Positions 34,132-41,946 of a DNA stretch of 64,000 nucleotides are shown here, in pieces. The position numbers and the translations under genes were made by a program. The notes beneath the pieces were generated by a model. That model had not been told where the DNA came from. It was given only the letters and a program-made list of their open reading frames with translations, and ran no database searches. This DNA comes from Microbacterium sp. lyk4-40-TSB-66 (lineage in GTDB: Bacteria; Actinomycetota; Actinomycetes; Actinomycetales; Microbacteriaceae): contig NZ_JARVRW010000018.1 in NCBI RefSeq assembly GCF_030209475.1, positions 21,787-85,786 on the forward strand. Reading direction: 5' to 3'. Each line of letters begins with the position of its first letter. Positions within the stretch are counted from its first letter, which is position 1.

Positions 34132-35304
34132 ATGCTCGATGCCCCGCTGCTCGCCGGTGCTGCGGGCGTCGTCGTGGGCGTCGCGATCACCCTCGTGCTG
34201 GTCTTCGCCCGGCGATTCGCGCTCGCTCCGCGCGACCTCGGGAGCGACGCCGAACGGGCGACCCACCGCACCCTGCACGTGGCGGCCGCGGCGGCGGCGG
34301 CCCTTCGCGGCGGACGGGATGAACCGGATGCCGCGCGCGCGGCGAAGCACCTGCGCGTCCTCCTCGCCGCCGACGCGGTCGCGATCGTGGAGTCGGCGGC
34401 CGACCGGGTCGCGGTCGACGGTCCCGAGGCGCTCGCCGCGCCCGCGCGGCGCGTCGCGGCCCGGGTGTACGAATCGGGGCGTCGGCAGGTGTTCACCGAG
34501 TCCGGCGAGGCCGCCGTGGGTGCGCCGATCGTCGTCGACGGGCGGGTGTGGGGCGCTGTGGTCGCCTTCGCCGCCGACGTCCGAGCGCCGCTCGTGCGGG
34601 CGACGGGCGACGTCGCCGATTGGTGCGCCGCACAGATCGAGCTCGCGGGTCTCGACGCCTCACGGGCGGCCCTCGCGGAGGCGGAGCTGAGGGCGTTGCG
34701 GGCGCAGATCAGCCCGCACTTCATCTACAACGCGCTCACGGCGATCGCGTCGTTCATCTCCACCGACCCGCCCCGCGCGCGCGACCTCGTGCTCGAGTTC
34801 GCCGACTTCACGCGCTACTCCTTCCGGCGGCAGGGGGAGTTCACGACCCTGTCGGAGGAGCTGCGCAGCATCCACTCCTACCTCGAACTGGAGCGGGCCC
34901 GCTTCGGAGACCGCCTGACCGTGCGCCTGCGCATCGCCCCCGAGACGCTCGCCACCGTCATCCCGTTCCTGTCGGTGCAGCCGCTCGTCGAGAACGCGGT
35001 GCGCCACGGTCTCGAGCGACGCGAGAACGGCGGGGTCTTGACGGTCACCTCGGTCGACGACGGCACGCACACCGAGGTGATCGTCGACGACGACGGAGTG
35101 GGGATGGACCCCGACGAACTCGCGACGCTGCTCGATCTCGACGCATCGTCGTCGCACGTCGGTCTGCGGAACGTCGACGCGCGGCTGCGGCAACTGTACG
35201 GTCCGGCCGGGGGACTGGTCGTCGAGACGAACGTCGGATCGGGCACCTCTGTGCGCCTGCGCGTGCCCAAGTCGCAGCCGCAGCACGAGACAGCACGCGC
35301 GTGA
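34132..35304 (+). CDS. LytS-like sensor histidine kinase
   Basis: A 390-residue kinase. One N-terminal membrane helix (VVVGVAITLVLVFA, near residue 15), a GAF-like sensor at about 60-185, then the LytS-type His-kinase core. The phosphorylated His is in AQISPHFIYNALTAIASFI, the N box in VQPLVENAVRHGLERR and the G box in VDDDGVGMD. It lacks the five-helix LYT sensor of BtsS, so it probably senses a cytoplasmic cue. It overlaps the regulator gene (GTGA). Its position beside cstA suggests pyruvate or carbon-starvation sensing, as for BtsS/BtsR in E. coli. Confidence 0.9.
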   Translation: MLDAPLLAGAAGVVVGVAITLVLVFARRFALAPRDLGSDAERATHRTLHVAAAAAAALRGGRDEPDAARAAKHLRVLLAADAVAIVESAADRVAVDGPEALAAPARRVAARVYESGRRQVFTESGEAAVGAPIVVDGRVWGAVVAFAADVRAPLVRATGDVADWCAAQIELAGLDASRAALAEAELRALRAQISPHFIYNALTAIASFISTDPPRARDLVLEFADFTRYSFRRQGEFTTLSEELRSIHSYLELERARFGDRLTVRLRIAPETLATVIPFLSVQPLVENAVRHGLERRENGGVLTVTSVDDGTHTEVIVDDDGVGMDPDELATLLDLDASSSHVGLRNVDARLRQLYGPAGGLVVETNVGSGTSVRLRVPKSQPQHETARA

Positions 35305-35996
35305 GCGTCGCGGTGCTGGTGGCCGACGACGAGGCTCCCGCCCTCCACGAGCTCGCGACGCTGCTCGCGGCCGACCCGCGGGTGTCGGTCGTGCACACGG
35401 CGAGCGGAGGGGCGGAGGCGCTCCGGGTGCTCGAGCGGGGCGAGGTGGCGGTGGCGTTCCTCGACATCCACATGCCGGGGATCACCGGATTCGATCTCGC
35501 ACGGTCGCTGGCGGGGCTGCGCGTTCGCCCCGCGGTGGTGTTCGTGACGGCCGACGAATCGGGGGCGTTGCGCGCCTTCGACCTCGAGGCGGTCGACTAC
35601 GTGCTCAAGCCCGTGCGGGCGGAGCGGCTGTACCGCGCGCTGGGCCGGGCGCTGGCATCCGGTGCCGACCCCGTCGACGAGACGATCCCGGTCACCGTCG
35701 GATCCACCACACGTCTCGTGCGGCGCGCCGACATCCGCTGGGTCCAGGCCAACGGCGACTACTCGCGGCTGTACACCCCCACGTGCGACCACCTCGTGCG
35801 CGTTCCGCTGTCGGACCTCGCCGACCGGTGGGCCGACGCCGGCTTCGTGCGCGTGCACCGCTCGTACCTGGTGCACCGCGACGCCGTCACCGAGGTGCGC
35901 CTCGCGGGGTCGGCGCCCACCGTCGTGCTCGCCGAGATCGAACTGCCGGTGAGTCGACGCCTCATACCGGCCGTGCGCGACGCACTTCTTCGCTGA
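35301..35996 (+). CDS. LytTR-family response regulator
   Basis: A 231-residue regulator. Receiver domain 1-118 with acidic residues D9/D10, phosphoacceptor D55 (FLDIHMPG), T in FVTADES and K in YVLKPVRAERL. The LytTR DNA-binding domain covers about 130-228 (DIRWVQANGDYSRLY, FVRVHRSYLVHRD). LytTR domains bind direct repeats. Its GTG overlaps the kinase stop. Likely targets are the flanking cstA-ybdD unit and the downstream DUF485-symporter operon, whose leader contains a 40-base direct repeat. Confidence 0.92.
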   Translation: MSVAVLVADDEAPALHELATLLAADPRVSVVHTASGGAEALRVLERGEVAVAFLDIHMPGITGFDLARSLAGLRVRPAVVFVTADESGALRAFDLEAVDYVLKPVRAERLYRALGRALASGADPVDETIPVTVGSTTRLVRRADIRWVQANGDYSRLYTPTCDHLVRVPLSDLADRWADAGFVRVHRSYLVHRDAVTEVRLAGSAPTVVLAEIELPVSRRLIPAVRDALLR

Positions 35997-36041
35997 ACCC
36001 TGCGCGGCGGGCCCCGGGCACCGCGCCCCGCGCGTATCGGC

Positions 36042-36120
36042 GGCACCCGCCGTCCGAGTCCCCGCGTCGACGCGGACGACGGGCACCCGCCGTCCGCCTC
36101 CCCGCGTCGACGCGGACGAC
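36042..36120. repeat. Two 39-base direct repeats, each with palindrome CCGCGTCGACGCGG, before the DUF485-symporter operon
   Basis: Copies at 36042-36080 and 36082-36120 (period 40) differ at only one or two positions. Each contains the 14-base perfect palindrome CCGCGTCGACGCGG (36062-36075 and 36102-36115). The pair ends 23 bases before the ATG of the DUF485 gene and directly follows the LytTR regulator gene. They could be tandem operator sites for that regulator or a bipartite terminator; function unproven. Confidence 0.65.
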
Positions 36121-36143
36121 CCCGGATGCCACGATGGGATGCC

Positions 36144-36536
36144 ATGACCGACGATCCGCGCCCCCTTCCGCGCGTGCGGGTCACGGCATCCACCGCGGGT
36201 CGGGTGTCGCGGCCGGCGACGCGCGGCTTCGCGCTGCCCGGGAGGGAGGCCGACGAGGCCGACGAGGTCTTCTCACGCGGACTGGTGCGCGCCCAGCTGC
36301 GTCTCGCACTCGGGTGCGTCGCGGCTTTCCTCGTCGTCGCCGCAGCCCTCGTCGGGGTGATCGCGGCGCTGCCGACCCTCGGCGATCCCACGGTGTGGTC
36401 GGTGCCCATGTCGTGGCTGCTCCACGCTTACGGGTTCTATCCGCTGATCCTCGTCTTCGCCCTCATCTACGCCCGGGCCGCCGCGCGCAATGAGCGCCGG
36501 TACCGGCAGCTCGCCGATCCCGAGGATGCCGTGTGA
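36144..36536 (+). CDS. DUF485 membrane protein (symporter partner)
   Basis: A 130-residue protein with a basic, disordered N-terminus and two membrane helices (LALGCVAAFLVVAAALVGVIAAL; LLHAYGFYPLILVFALIYARAA), the DUF485/YjcH layout. Such proteins are encoded directly before ActP-type acetate symporters and are assumed to be a small subunit or assembly factor. The next gene begins inside its stop codon (GTGA), so the two are coupled. ATG 36144 is preferred; ATG 36126 is also in frame. Confidence 0.85.
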   Translation: MTDDPRPLPRVRVTASTAGRVSRPATRGFALPGREADEADEVFSRGLVRAQLRLALGCVAAFLVVAAALVGVIAALPTLGDPTVWSVPMSWLLHAYGFYPLILVFALIYARAAARNERRYRQLADPEDAV

Positions 36537-37987
36537 ACCCGGTGCTCGACCTCGCCGCGGTGGGGCTGCTCGTGGGGACGACCGCGGTGCTGGGATTCGC
36601 CGGCATCCGCTCCTCCCGCACGCGCAGCGACTTCTTCGTGGCCTCGCGCAGCGTCGGAAGCGTCTGGAACGCCTCCGCCATCAGCGGGGAGTACCTGTCG
36701 GCCGGCACCTTCCTGGGCCTCGCGGGCCTCGTGCTGTTGTCGGGGGCGGAGGGCTTCTGGTTCCCGATCGGCTACGCGGCGGGGTACCTGCTGGTGCTGC
36801 TCTTCGTCGCGGCGCCGCTTCGCCGGAGCGGGGCGTACACGATCCCCGACTTCGTCGAGGCGCGGTTGGAGTCGCGTGCGGTGCGACGGGTGACGAGCCT
36901 CGTCGTGCTGGTGATCGGGTGGTTGTACATCGTGCCGCAGCTGCACGGGGCCTCGCTCGCCCTCGGCGTGGTGGCCGACGTGCCGCGGTGGACGGGCGGG
37001 GTGCTCGTGGCGGTGCTCGTCGCGGGCATCGTCGCGGCGGGCGGCATGCGCGCCATCACCGCGGTGCAGGCACTCCAGTACTGGCTGAAGCTCACCGCGC
37101 TGCTCGTCCCGGCGGTGTTCCTGCTCGTCGCGTTGTCGGGCGGGGGCGCCGACATCGATCCCGCGCGCGTGTTCCCCGCCGAGAGCGGGCCGGGCGCGAT
37201 CGACGCCTACGCCACGGTGTCGCTGCTCCTGGCCCTGCTGCTCGGCACCATCGGCCTGCCGCACGTGCTCGTGCGGTTCTACACGAGCCCGAACGGGGCG
37301 TCGGCCCGGCGGACCACGGTGGTGGTCATCGTGCTCATCGGTGCGTTCTACGCGGTGTCGTCGACGATGGGGCTGATCGCGCGCGTCGTCGCCCCCGACC
37401 TGGCCGTCCCCGGCGTCGCCGACACCGTCGTGCTCGCCCTCCCGTCGCGGGTGTTCCCGGGGCTGGTGGGGGAGCTGCTCACCTCGCTGCTGGTCGCGGG
37501 GGCCTTCGCCGCGTTCCTCGCGACGTCGTCGGGGCTCGTCGTCTCGCTCGCCGGGGTCGTGAGTCAGGACGTGTTCGGCGGCGGAGTGCGCTCCTTCCGT
37601 CTCTCGGCGGTGCTGTGCACGGCGGTGCCGCTCGCCGTCGCGCTCCTCACCGAACCCGCGGGGCTCGTCGCGAGCGTCGGCCTGGTGTTCGTGTTCGCCG
37701 CGTCGACACTGTCGCCGGTGCTGCTGCTGGGCGTGTGGTGGCCGCGGCTCACCGCGCGCGGCGCGGTCGCGGGCATGGTGGTCGGTGCGGTGTCGTGCGG
37801 CGCCGCGCTGCTGGCCGGTGGCGCGCTCCGCGGCATGGGCGGGTGGGCCGTGATCGTCACCCAACCGGCCGCGTGGACGATCCCCCTGACGACGGCGGTG
37901 ATCGTGGCCGTGTCCCTGCTCGACCGCGGGGGAGCGCCGGCGCGGGTGGAGCGGTACCTGGCGCGGCTGCACACGCCGGACGCGTAG
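36533..37987 (+). CDS. Sodium:solute symporter, acetate/monocarboxylate (ActP-like) type
   Basis: A 484-residue SSS-family transporter with about 13 helices. It has the typical FFVASRSVGSVWNASAISGEYLSAGTFLG segment after helix 1, and GLPHVLVRFYTSPNG near the middle, as in acetate and pyruvate permeases (ActP, MctC). GTG start overlapping the DUF485 stop. It is shorter than E. coli ActP (549). Likely imports acetate, propionate or pyruvate with sodium or protons. Its location after the LytS/LytTR pair suggests shared control with cstA. Confidence 0.88.
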   Translation: MNPVLDLAAVGLLVGTTAVLGFAGIRSSRTRSDFFVASRSVGSVWNASAISGEYLSAGTFLGLAGLVLLSGAEGFWFPIGYAAGYLLVLLFVAAPLRRSGAYTIPDFVEARLESRAVRRVTSLVVLVIGWLYIVPQLHGASLALGVVADVPRWTGGVLVAVLVAGIVAAGGMRAITAVQALQYWLKLTALLVPAVFLLVALSGGGADIDPARVFPAESGPGAIDAYATVSLLLALLLGTIGLPHVLVRFYTSPNGASARRTTVVVIVLIGAFYAVSSTMGLIARVVAPDLAVPGVADTVVLALPSRVFPGLVGELLTSLLVAGAFAAFLATSSGLVVSLAGVVSQDVFGGGVRSFRLSAVLCTAVPLAVALLTEPAGLVASVGLVFVFAASTLSPVLLLGVWWPRLTARGAVAGMVVGAVSCGAALLAGGALRGMGGWAVIVTQPAAWTIPLTTAVIVAVSLLDRGGAPARVERYLARLHTPDA

Positions 37988-38093
37988 CGGGCGCCCGGAC
38001 TCCGGCGTCGGCCGCGGACGACCTGCTGGCACGGGACCGCGGGGGTACGGGGCGTTCGGGGCGGCCGTCGGCCCGGCGTCGGGGCCACGGGGT

Positions 38094-38163
38094 CACGCAT
38101 AAACACGATCCATGCGCGTAAACACGCTGGCGTCGTGTTTACGCGCACCGATAGCGTTTATGC
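38094..38163. repeat. Nested palindromic element, copy 1
   Basis: Begins CACGCATAAACACGAT, then an inner pair TGCGCGTAAACACG and CGTGTTTACGCGCA (perfect 14-base inverted repeat), and ends with a damaged outer arm ATAGCGTTTATGC. A near-intact second copy is at 38292-38364. It can fold into a long cruciform. It sits in the 368-base gap after the symporter gene, which holds no protein gene. Confidence 0.75.
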
Positions 38164-38224
38164 CGGCCCGCTGCCCGGGTCAGCCCGCTGCCCCGGCGGG
38201 CGAGACCACCCGCCGTCCGCTCCC

Positions 38225-38291
38225 GCCACCCCACCCCGCTCTCGCCACCCACCCCGCTCTCGCCACCCCACCCCGCTCTCGCCACCCCACC
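38225..38291. repeat. Short tandem repeat (~19-base unit GCCACCCCACCCCGCTCTC)
   Basis: Three and a half copies of an 18-19-base unit, GCCACCCCACCCCGCTCTC, lie between the two nested palindromes. The tract is strongly pyrimidine-biased on the plus strand. It is a slippage-type tandem array with no coding sense. Confidence 0.8.
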
Positions 38292-38364
38292 CACGCATGA
38301 ACACGATCCATGCGCGTAAACACGCTGTCGTCGTGTTTACGCGCACCGATCGTGTTTATGCGTG
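38292..38364. repeat. Nested palindromic element, copy 2
   Basis: Outer arms CACGCATGAACACGAT and ATCGTGTTTATGCGTG (15 of 16 pair) enclose inner arms TGCGCGTAAACACG and CGTGTTTACGCGCA (14 of 14 pair) with a 7-base loop. The element's right end supplies the TAA stop codon of the minus-strand TetR gene (38356-38358). It may serve as its terminator. Confidence 0.8.
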
Positions 38365-38943
38365 GGGCCGTTCCGCAGCCCGCCCCCGCAGCGGGTCCAG
38401 CACGGCTTCGGCCGCCCACGCCGCGGCATCCGCGATGTCGCGCCCGCGCATACCGAGCTCGTGGCGCATCGTCACCCACGTGGTCGAGGAGTCGAGGTGG
38501 CTCAGCGCCGTGACGATAGCGAGGCGTTCGTCGTCGTCGAGACCCGTGACCTCTCGGTCGAGAAGGCGCTCGAACTCCTCGCGGTGCGGGGCGGGGTCGG
38601 CGCCGTTGACGCCGCGCATCGCCGTCTCGGCGACGACGTGCGCCAGCTCCGGGCGGCGCTCGTAGGCCGTCATCGCCTCGCGGATCGCGAGGGGCACGTC
38701 GAAGATCGATTCCGACGCGGCGCGCGAGAAGACCGTCGACTCGATCCACGCCGCGGTCGCCAGCAGCAGGTCGGCGCGGGCGGGGTAGTACCGGAACACG
38801 GTGCGCTCGCCGACGCCTGCGCGCGACGCGATGATGCGGAACGACACGTCGTCGGTGCCGACCTCCTCGATCAGTTCGGCGTAGGCGACGAGGATCGCGG
38901 TCTCGGTGCCGGGGGCGTTCTGCTGCGTCTTGCGCGCCGTCAT
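38356..38943 (-). CDS. TetR-family transcriptional regulator (distal copy)
   Basis: A 195-residue TetR-type repressor. The helix-turn-helix lies at about residues 35-56 (VSFRIIASRAGVGERTVFRYYP), followed by a helical ligand-binding domain of average length. ATG 38943 shares its A with the stop of the next-upstream TetR gene (TGATG); a GTG at 38946 is also possible. The stop codon lies in the nested palindrome. Last gene of an NCS1 permease-TetR-TetR operon. Target and ligand unknown. Confidence 0.85.
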   Translation of the reverse strand: MTARKTQQNAPGTETAILVAYAELIEEVGTDDVSFRIIASRAGVGERTVFRYYPARADLLLATAAWIESTVFSRAASESIFDVPLAIREAMTAYERRPELAHVVAETAMRGVNGADPAPHREEFERLLDREVTGLDDDERLAIVTALSHLDSSTTWVTMRHELGMRGRDIADAAAWAAEAVLDPLRGRAAERPHA

Positions 38944-39497
38944 CACGCCGCCCGCGTCGCCCCGATGGCGGCGGGCAGCACGCGGTCGACGGCGCGATCG
39001 AACAGGCGCGCGGTGGTCTCGGCGTCCGCGTCGAAAGAGGTGCGCAAGCGCGCCCAGTACATGGCGGAGGCGAATGTGCGCAGGGTCGCGGCCGCGCGGA
39101 GGGCGTCGCGACGGTTCAGGTGCGGAGCCGTCTCGGCCAGCATGGCGACGATGGCTTCGGTGAGGACGGATGCCGATCGCTGGCCCGTCGGCGAGAGCGC
39201 CGCGCCGCGTGCCGCCACGAACGCCAGCGCGGGCTGGGCGTCGTAGGCGCGGAAACGCACATGGACCGCGTCGCGGAACTCCGCCAGCGTATGGAACGAG
39301 CCGAGGGGGAGGTGCTCGTCTTCGACCCAGACCGCGAGCGCCTCGAGCAGGTGCGAGCGGGTGGGGAAGCGGCGGTACACCGTGCGCTCCGACACGTCGG
39401 CGAGCTCGGCGATGTCGGCGTACGAGATGTCTTCGAACGTGCGCTGCCGCAGCAGCAGAGCGGCTCCGGCGAGCACGGAGGGCGCCTCGTCGTTCAT
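38943..39497 (-). CDS. TetR-family transcriptional regulator (proximal copy)
   Basis: A 184-residue TetR-type regulator with HTH ISYADIAELADVSERTVYRRFPTRSHLLEAL at about residues 24-54. It is distantly related to the neighbouring TetR, so the pair probably arose by old duplication. Its ATG overlaps the permease stop (ATGA) and its TGA overlaps the next start, so all three genes are one transcript. Likely controls the permease or the adjacent urea transport genes, which is inference from position. Confidence 0.85.
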   Translation of the reverse strand: MNDEAPSVLAGAALLLRQRTFEDISYADIAELADVSERTVYRRFPTRSHLLEALAVWVEDEHLPLGSFHTLAEFRDAVHVRFRAYDAQPALAFVAARGAALSPTGQRSASVLTEAIVAMLAETAPHLNRRDALRAAATLRTFASAMYWARLRTSFDADAETTARLFDRAVDRVLPAAIGATRAA

Positions 39498-41191
39498 CGC
39501 TCCACCTCGGTCTCGTCGCGGGTGGCGGTGACGGGCTCGGGGGGAAGCACGTAGCGATCTGTGTCGTCGAGCGTCAAGGCCAATGACGACACGTACTGCA
39601 CTTCTCCCCCGGGGCCGGTTTCCGCCGAGACCAGCATATCCGGCCGTTCGAAGACGTAGCCCGTGACGTGACAGCGTAGGCGCTCGCCCGAGGGGTTTCC
39701 GTCCTCGTCGAGGAGGGGGAGGGGGATGCCGTCCGAGCGGCGGCGCAGGTAGTACCGGCCGCGGGTGATCACGGCCATGGCGGGAGTGACCACCGCTGCC
39801 ACGCCGATCGCGACGAGCACCGAGAGGGGTTGCATCCCCGGTCCGAACACGCCCGCAAAGCACAGGAGGGAGGCGATGGATGCCAGGCCCACCGACACCG
39901 GTCCGACCGGGTTCCAGTCGTGCAGCATCCCGCGACGGAACTCGGGGAAGCGGGGCGAGAGGCGCAGGAGGTGCTTGTTGACGACGATGTCGACCGAGAT
40001 CGTCACCAGCCACGCCATCACGACGTTCGCGTACAGGCTCAGAACGAACGAGATGAGGCTGAACACGTCCATCAGCATGAGCGAGAGGGCGATGACCAGG
40101 TTGAAGACGACGAACACCGTGCGGCCCGGGTATCGCTTGGTTGCGCGGGTGAAGACGTTCGACCAGGCCAGCGATCCCGAGTAGGCGTTGGTGACGTTGA
40201 TCTTGATCTGCGCGACGACGATGAGCAGCAGCACCAGCACCAGCGCCAACCACTCCGGCAGCAGCGACTCGTACAGGCCGAGGAACTGTTTGACCGGCTC
40301 GACGGCGTCATCGTCGATCGACGGGTCGATCTTGGTGATCAGGTAGACGGCCAGGAAGATCCCGATGATCTGTTTCGTGCCGCTGAAGATCACCCAGCCG
40401 GGTCCGCTGAACACGAACGCCGTCCACCACGACCGCCGGTTGGCCCTGGTCAGGGGCGGCATCACGCGGATGTAGTCGATCTGCTCGGCCAGCTGCGGTG
40501 TGAGGGCGAAGCACACCGCGGCGCTGGACGCCACGGCGCCCAGCGAGATCGTGCCGTCGGATCTTCCGGCGAACGACCAGAAGCCCGCGACGGCGCTCGG
40601 CTGCGAGATGAGCACCCACGCCAGCGGCAGGAGGGCGAGCACCAGCCAGAGGGGGGTCGTCCAGAAATGCAGGCGTTCCAGCGCGCGCATTCCGAAGATC
40701 ACGATGGGCACGACGACGACCGTCGAGATCACGTAACCGATCGGCAGCGGGACCCCCGCGGCCATCTCGAGTCCCTGCGCCATGATCGCGCCCTCGAGCG
40801 CGAAGAAGATGCAGGTGAATCCGGCGAAGATGATGGTAGTGATGATCGACCCGTAGTACCCGAATCCCGATCCCCGGGCGATGAGGTCGAGGTCGACGTT
40901 GTACCGGGCGCCGTAGAACGCGACCGGGAACCCCACGGCGAAGATGATGACGGATGCCACGAGCACCCCGAGGGCCGCATTGGTGGCACCGTGCTCGAGG
41001 CCGATGCTCGCCCCGATCGAGAAGTCCGCGAGGAAGGCGATGGAGCCCAGCGCCGTGGCACCGACGGACACCGCGCTCCACCGCCGGAACGAGCGCGGGA
41101 CGTAGCGGAAGGCGTAGTCCTCGAGACTGTCCTCGGCAGCGGCGCGCGCGTCACCGCGGTGCGGCCCGCCCCCGGTCGTCCGTCCCCGCAC
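39494..41191 (-). CDS. NCS1-family purine/cytosine-type permease
   Basis: A 565-residue transporter with about 12 helices, beginning with a cytoplasmic segment (DSLEDYAFRYVPRSFRRWS) typical of purine-cytosine permeases. It contains GSGFGYYGSIITT and FWTTPLWLVLALLPL. The C-terminal about 80 residues are a soluble tail, longer than in most NCS1 proteins. GTG start at 41191 with a perfect GGAGG five to six bases upstream. Its place just after the urea transporter genes suggests import of a nitrogen-rich base, allantoin or similar. Substrate not readable. Confidence 0.87.
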   Translation of the reverse strand: MRGRTTGGGPHRGDARAAAEDSLEDYAFRYVPRSFRRWSAVSVGATALGSIAFLADFSIGASIGLEHGATNAALGVLVASVIIFAVGFPVAFYGARYNVDLDLIARGSGFGYYGSIITTIIFAGFTCIFFALEGAIMAQGLEMAAGVPLPIGYVISTVVVVPIVIFGMRALERLHFWTTPLWLVLALLPLAWVLISQPSAVAGFWSFAGRSDGTISLGAVASSAAVCFALTPQLAEQIDYIRVMPPLTRANRRSWWTAFVFSGPGWVIFSGTKQIIGIFLAVYLITKIDPSIDDDAVEPVKQFLGLYESLLPEWLALVLVLLLIVVAQIKINVTNAYSGSLAWSNVFTRATKRYPGRTVFVVFNLVIALSLMLMDVFSLISFVLSLYANVVMAWLVTISVDIVVNKHLLRLSPRFPEFRRGMLHDWNPVGPVSVGLASIASLLCFAGVFGPGMQPLSVLVAIGVAAVVTPAMAVITRGRYYLRRRSDGIPLPLLDEDGNPSGERLRCHVTGYVFERPDMLVSAETGPGGEVQYVSSLALTLDDTDRYVLPPEPVTATRDETEVER

Positions 41192-41228
41192 GCAAGCCTC
41201 CTTCTGTCACGGGGATCATGGCGGTCCC

Positions 41229-41264
41229 GCGTTTCGCCCGCGTTGCCGCGGCAAGACGAAACGC
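41229..41264. terminator. Structured hairpin between urtE and the NCS1 permease gene
   Basis: GCGTTTCG and CGAAACGC form an outer 8-base stem enclosing the 12-base palindrome TTGCCGCGGCAA. It starts one base after the urtE stop on the minus strand. It may end or attenuate the urt transcript, or be a palindromic operator for the TetR-linked permease unit. The gap to the permease start is only 74 bases. Confidence 0.55.
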
Positions 41265-41265
41265 G

Positions 41266-41946
41266 TCAGATCGCCATGGCTTCGCGCACAGCGCCCACAG
41301 CATCAGCTCCGCCTTCGCCGCTGACGGCCACGCGACCCGACTTCACGACGTAGAAGCGGTCGGTCGAGCGCAGCGCGAAACCGACGTGCTGCTCCACCAG
41401 CAGCACCGACAGGTCACCCCGGCGGGTGAGGTCGATGATGACGCGTTCGATGTCGGCCACGATGTTGGGTTGGATGCCCTCGGTCGGCTCGTCGAGCACG
41501 AGCAGGCGAGGCTTGGTCAGCAGCGTCCGCGCGATCGCGAGCTGCTGGCGTTGACCGCCCGACAGCAGACCCGCGCGGCGGGTCGAGAGTTCCCCGAGCA
41601 CGGGGAACAGGCTCAGCACCTCGTCGAGATCGGACTGCTTCTTCATCGTCAGCTGGAGGTTCTCGCGGGTGGTGAGCTGCGGGAAGCACTGCTGCCCCTG
41701 CGGGACGTAGCCGAGGCCCCGGTCGACGCGTTTCGAGGGCGGCATCCGCGTGACGTCTTCACCGTCGAGCAGCACGCGACCGCGCATGACGGGGAGCAGC
41801 CCCGTGGCGACGCGCAGGAGTGTCGTCTTCCCGGCGCCGTTGTGACCCATGACCGACACCGCCCCGCCGGTCGGCACCTGGATCGTGACGTCGTGCAGCA
41901 CCTGGGTGCGGCCGTAGCCGGCGGTGACGCCGATGATCTCCAGCAT
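41266..41946 (-). CDS. urtE: Urea ABC transporter ATP-binding protein UrtE
   Basis: A 226-residue LivF-like ATPase: Walker A GHNGAGKTTLL, signature LLSGGQRQQLAIARTLL, Walker B LLVLDEPTEGIQPNIV, which is the UrtE-type IQPNIV end. It begins at the stop codon of urtD (TGATG overlap). With UrtD it powers uptake of urea through UrtBC. Last gene of urtABCDE. Confidence 0.93.
   Translation of the reverse strand: MLEIIGVTAGYGRTQVLHDVTIQVPTGGAVSVMGHNGAGKTTLLRVATGLLPVMRGRVLLDGEDVTRMPPSKRVDRGLGYVPQGQQCFPQLTTRENLQLTMKKQSDLDEVLSLFPVLGELSTRRAGLLSGGQRQQLAIARTLLTKPRLLVLDEPTEGIQPNIVADIERVIIDLTRRGDLSVLLVEQHVGFALRSTDRFYVVKSGRVAVSGEGGADAVGAVREAMAI

Noticed and set aside
38225..38291. C-rich tandem array considered as an origin or DnaA-type region
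   Set aside because: No DnaA boxes, no replication genes; the array is a simple slippage repeat between two palindromes.
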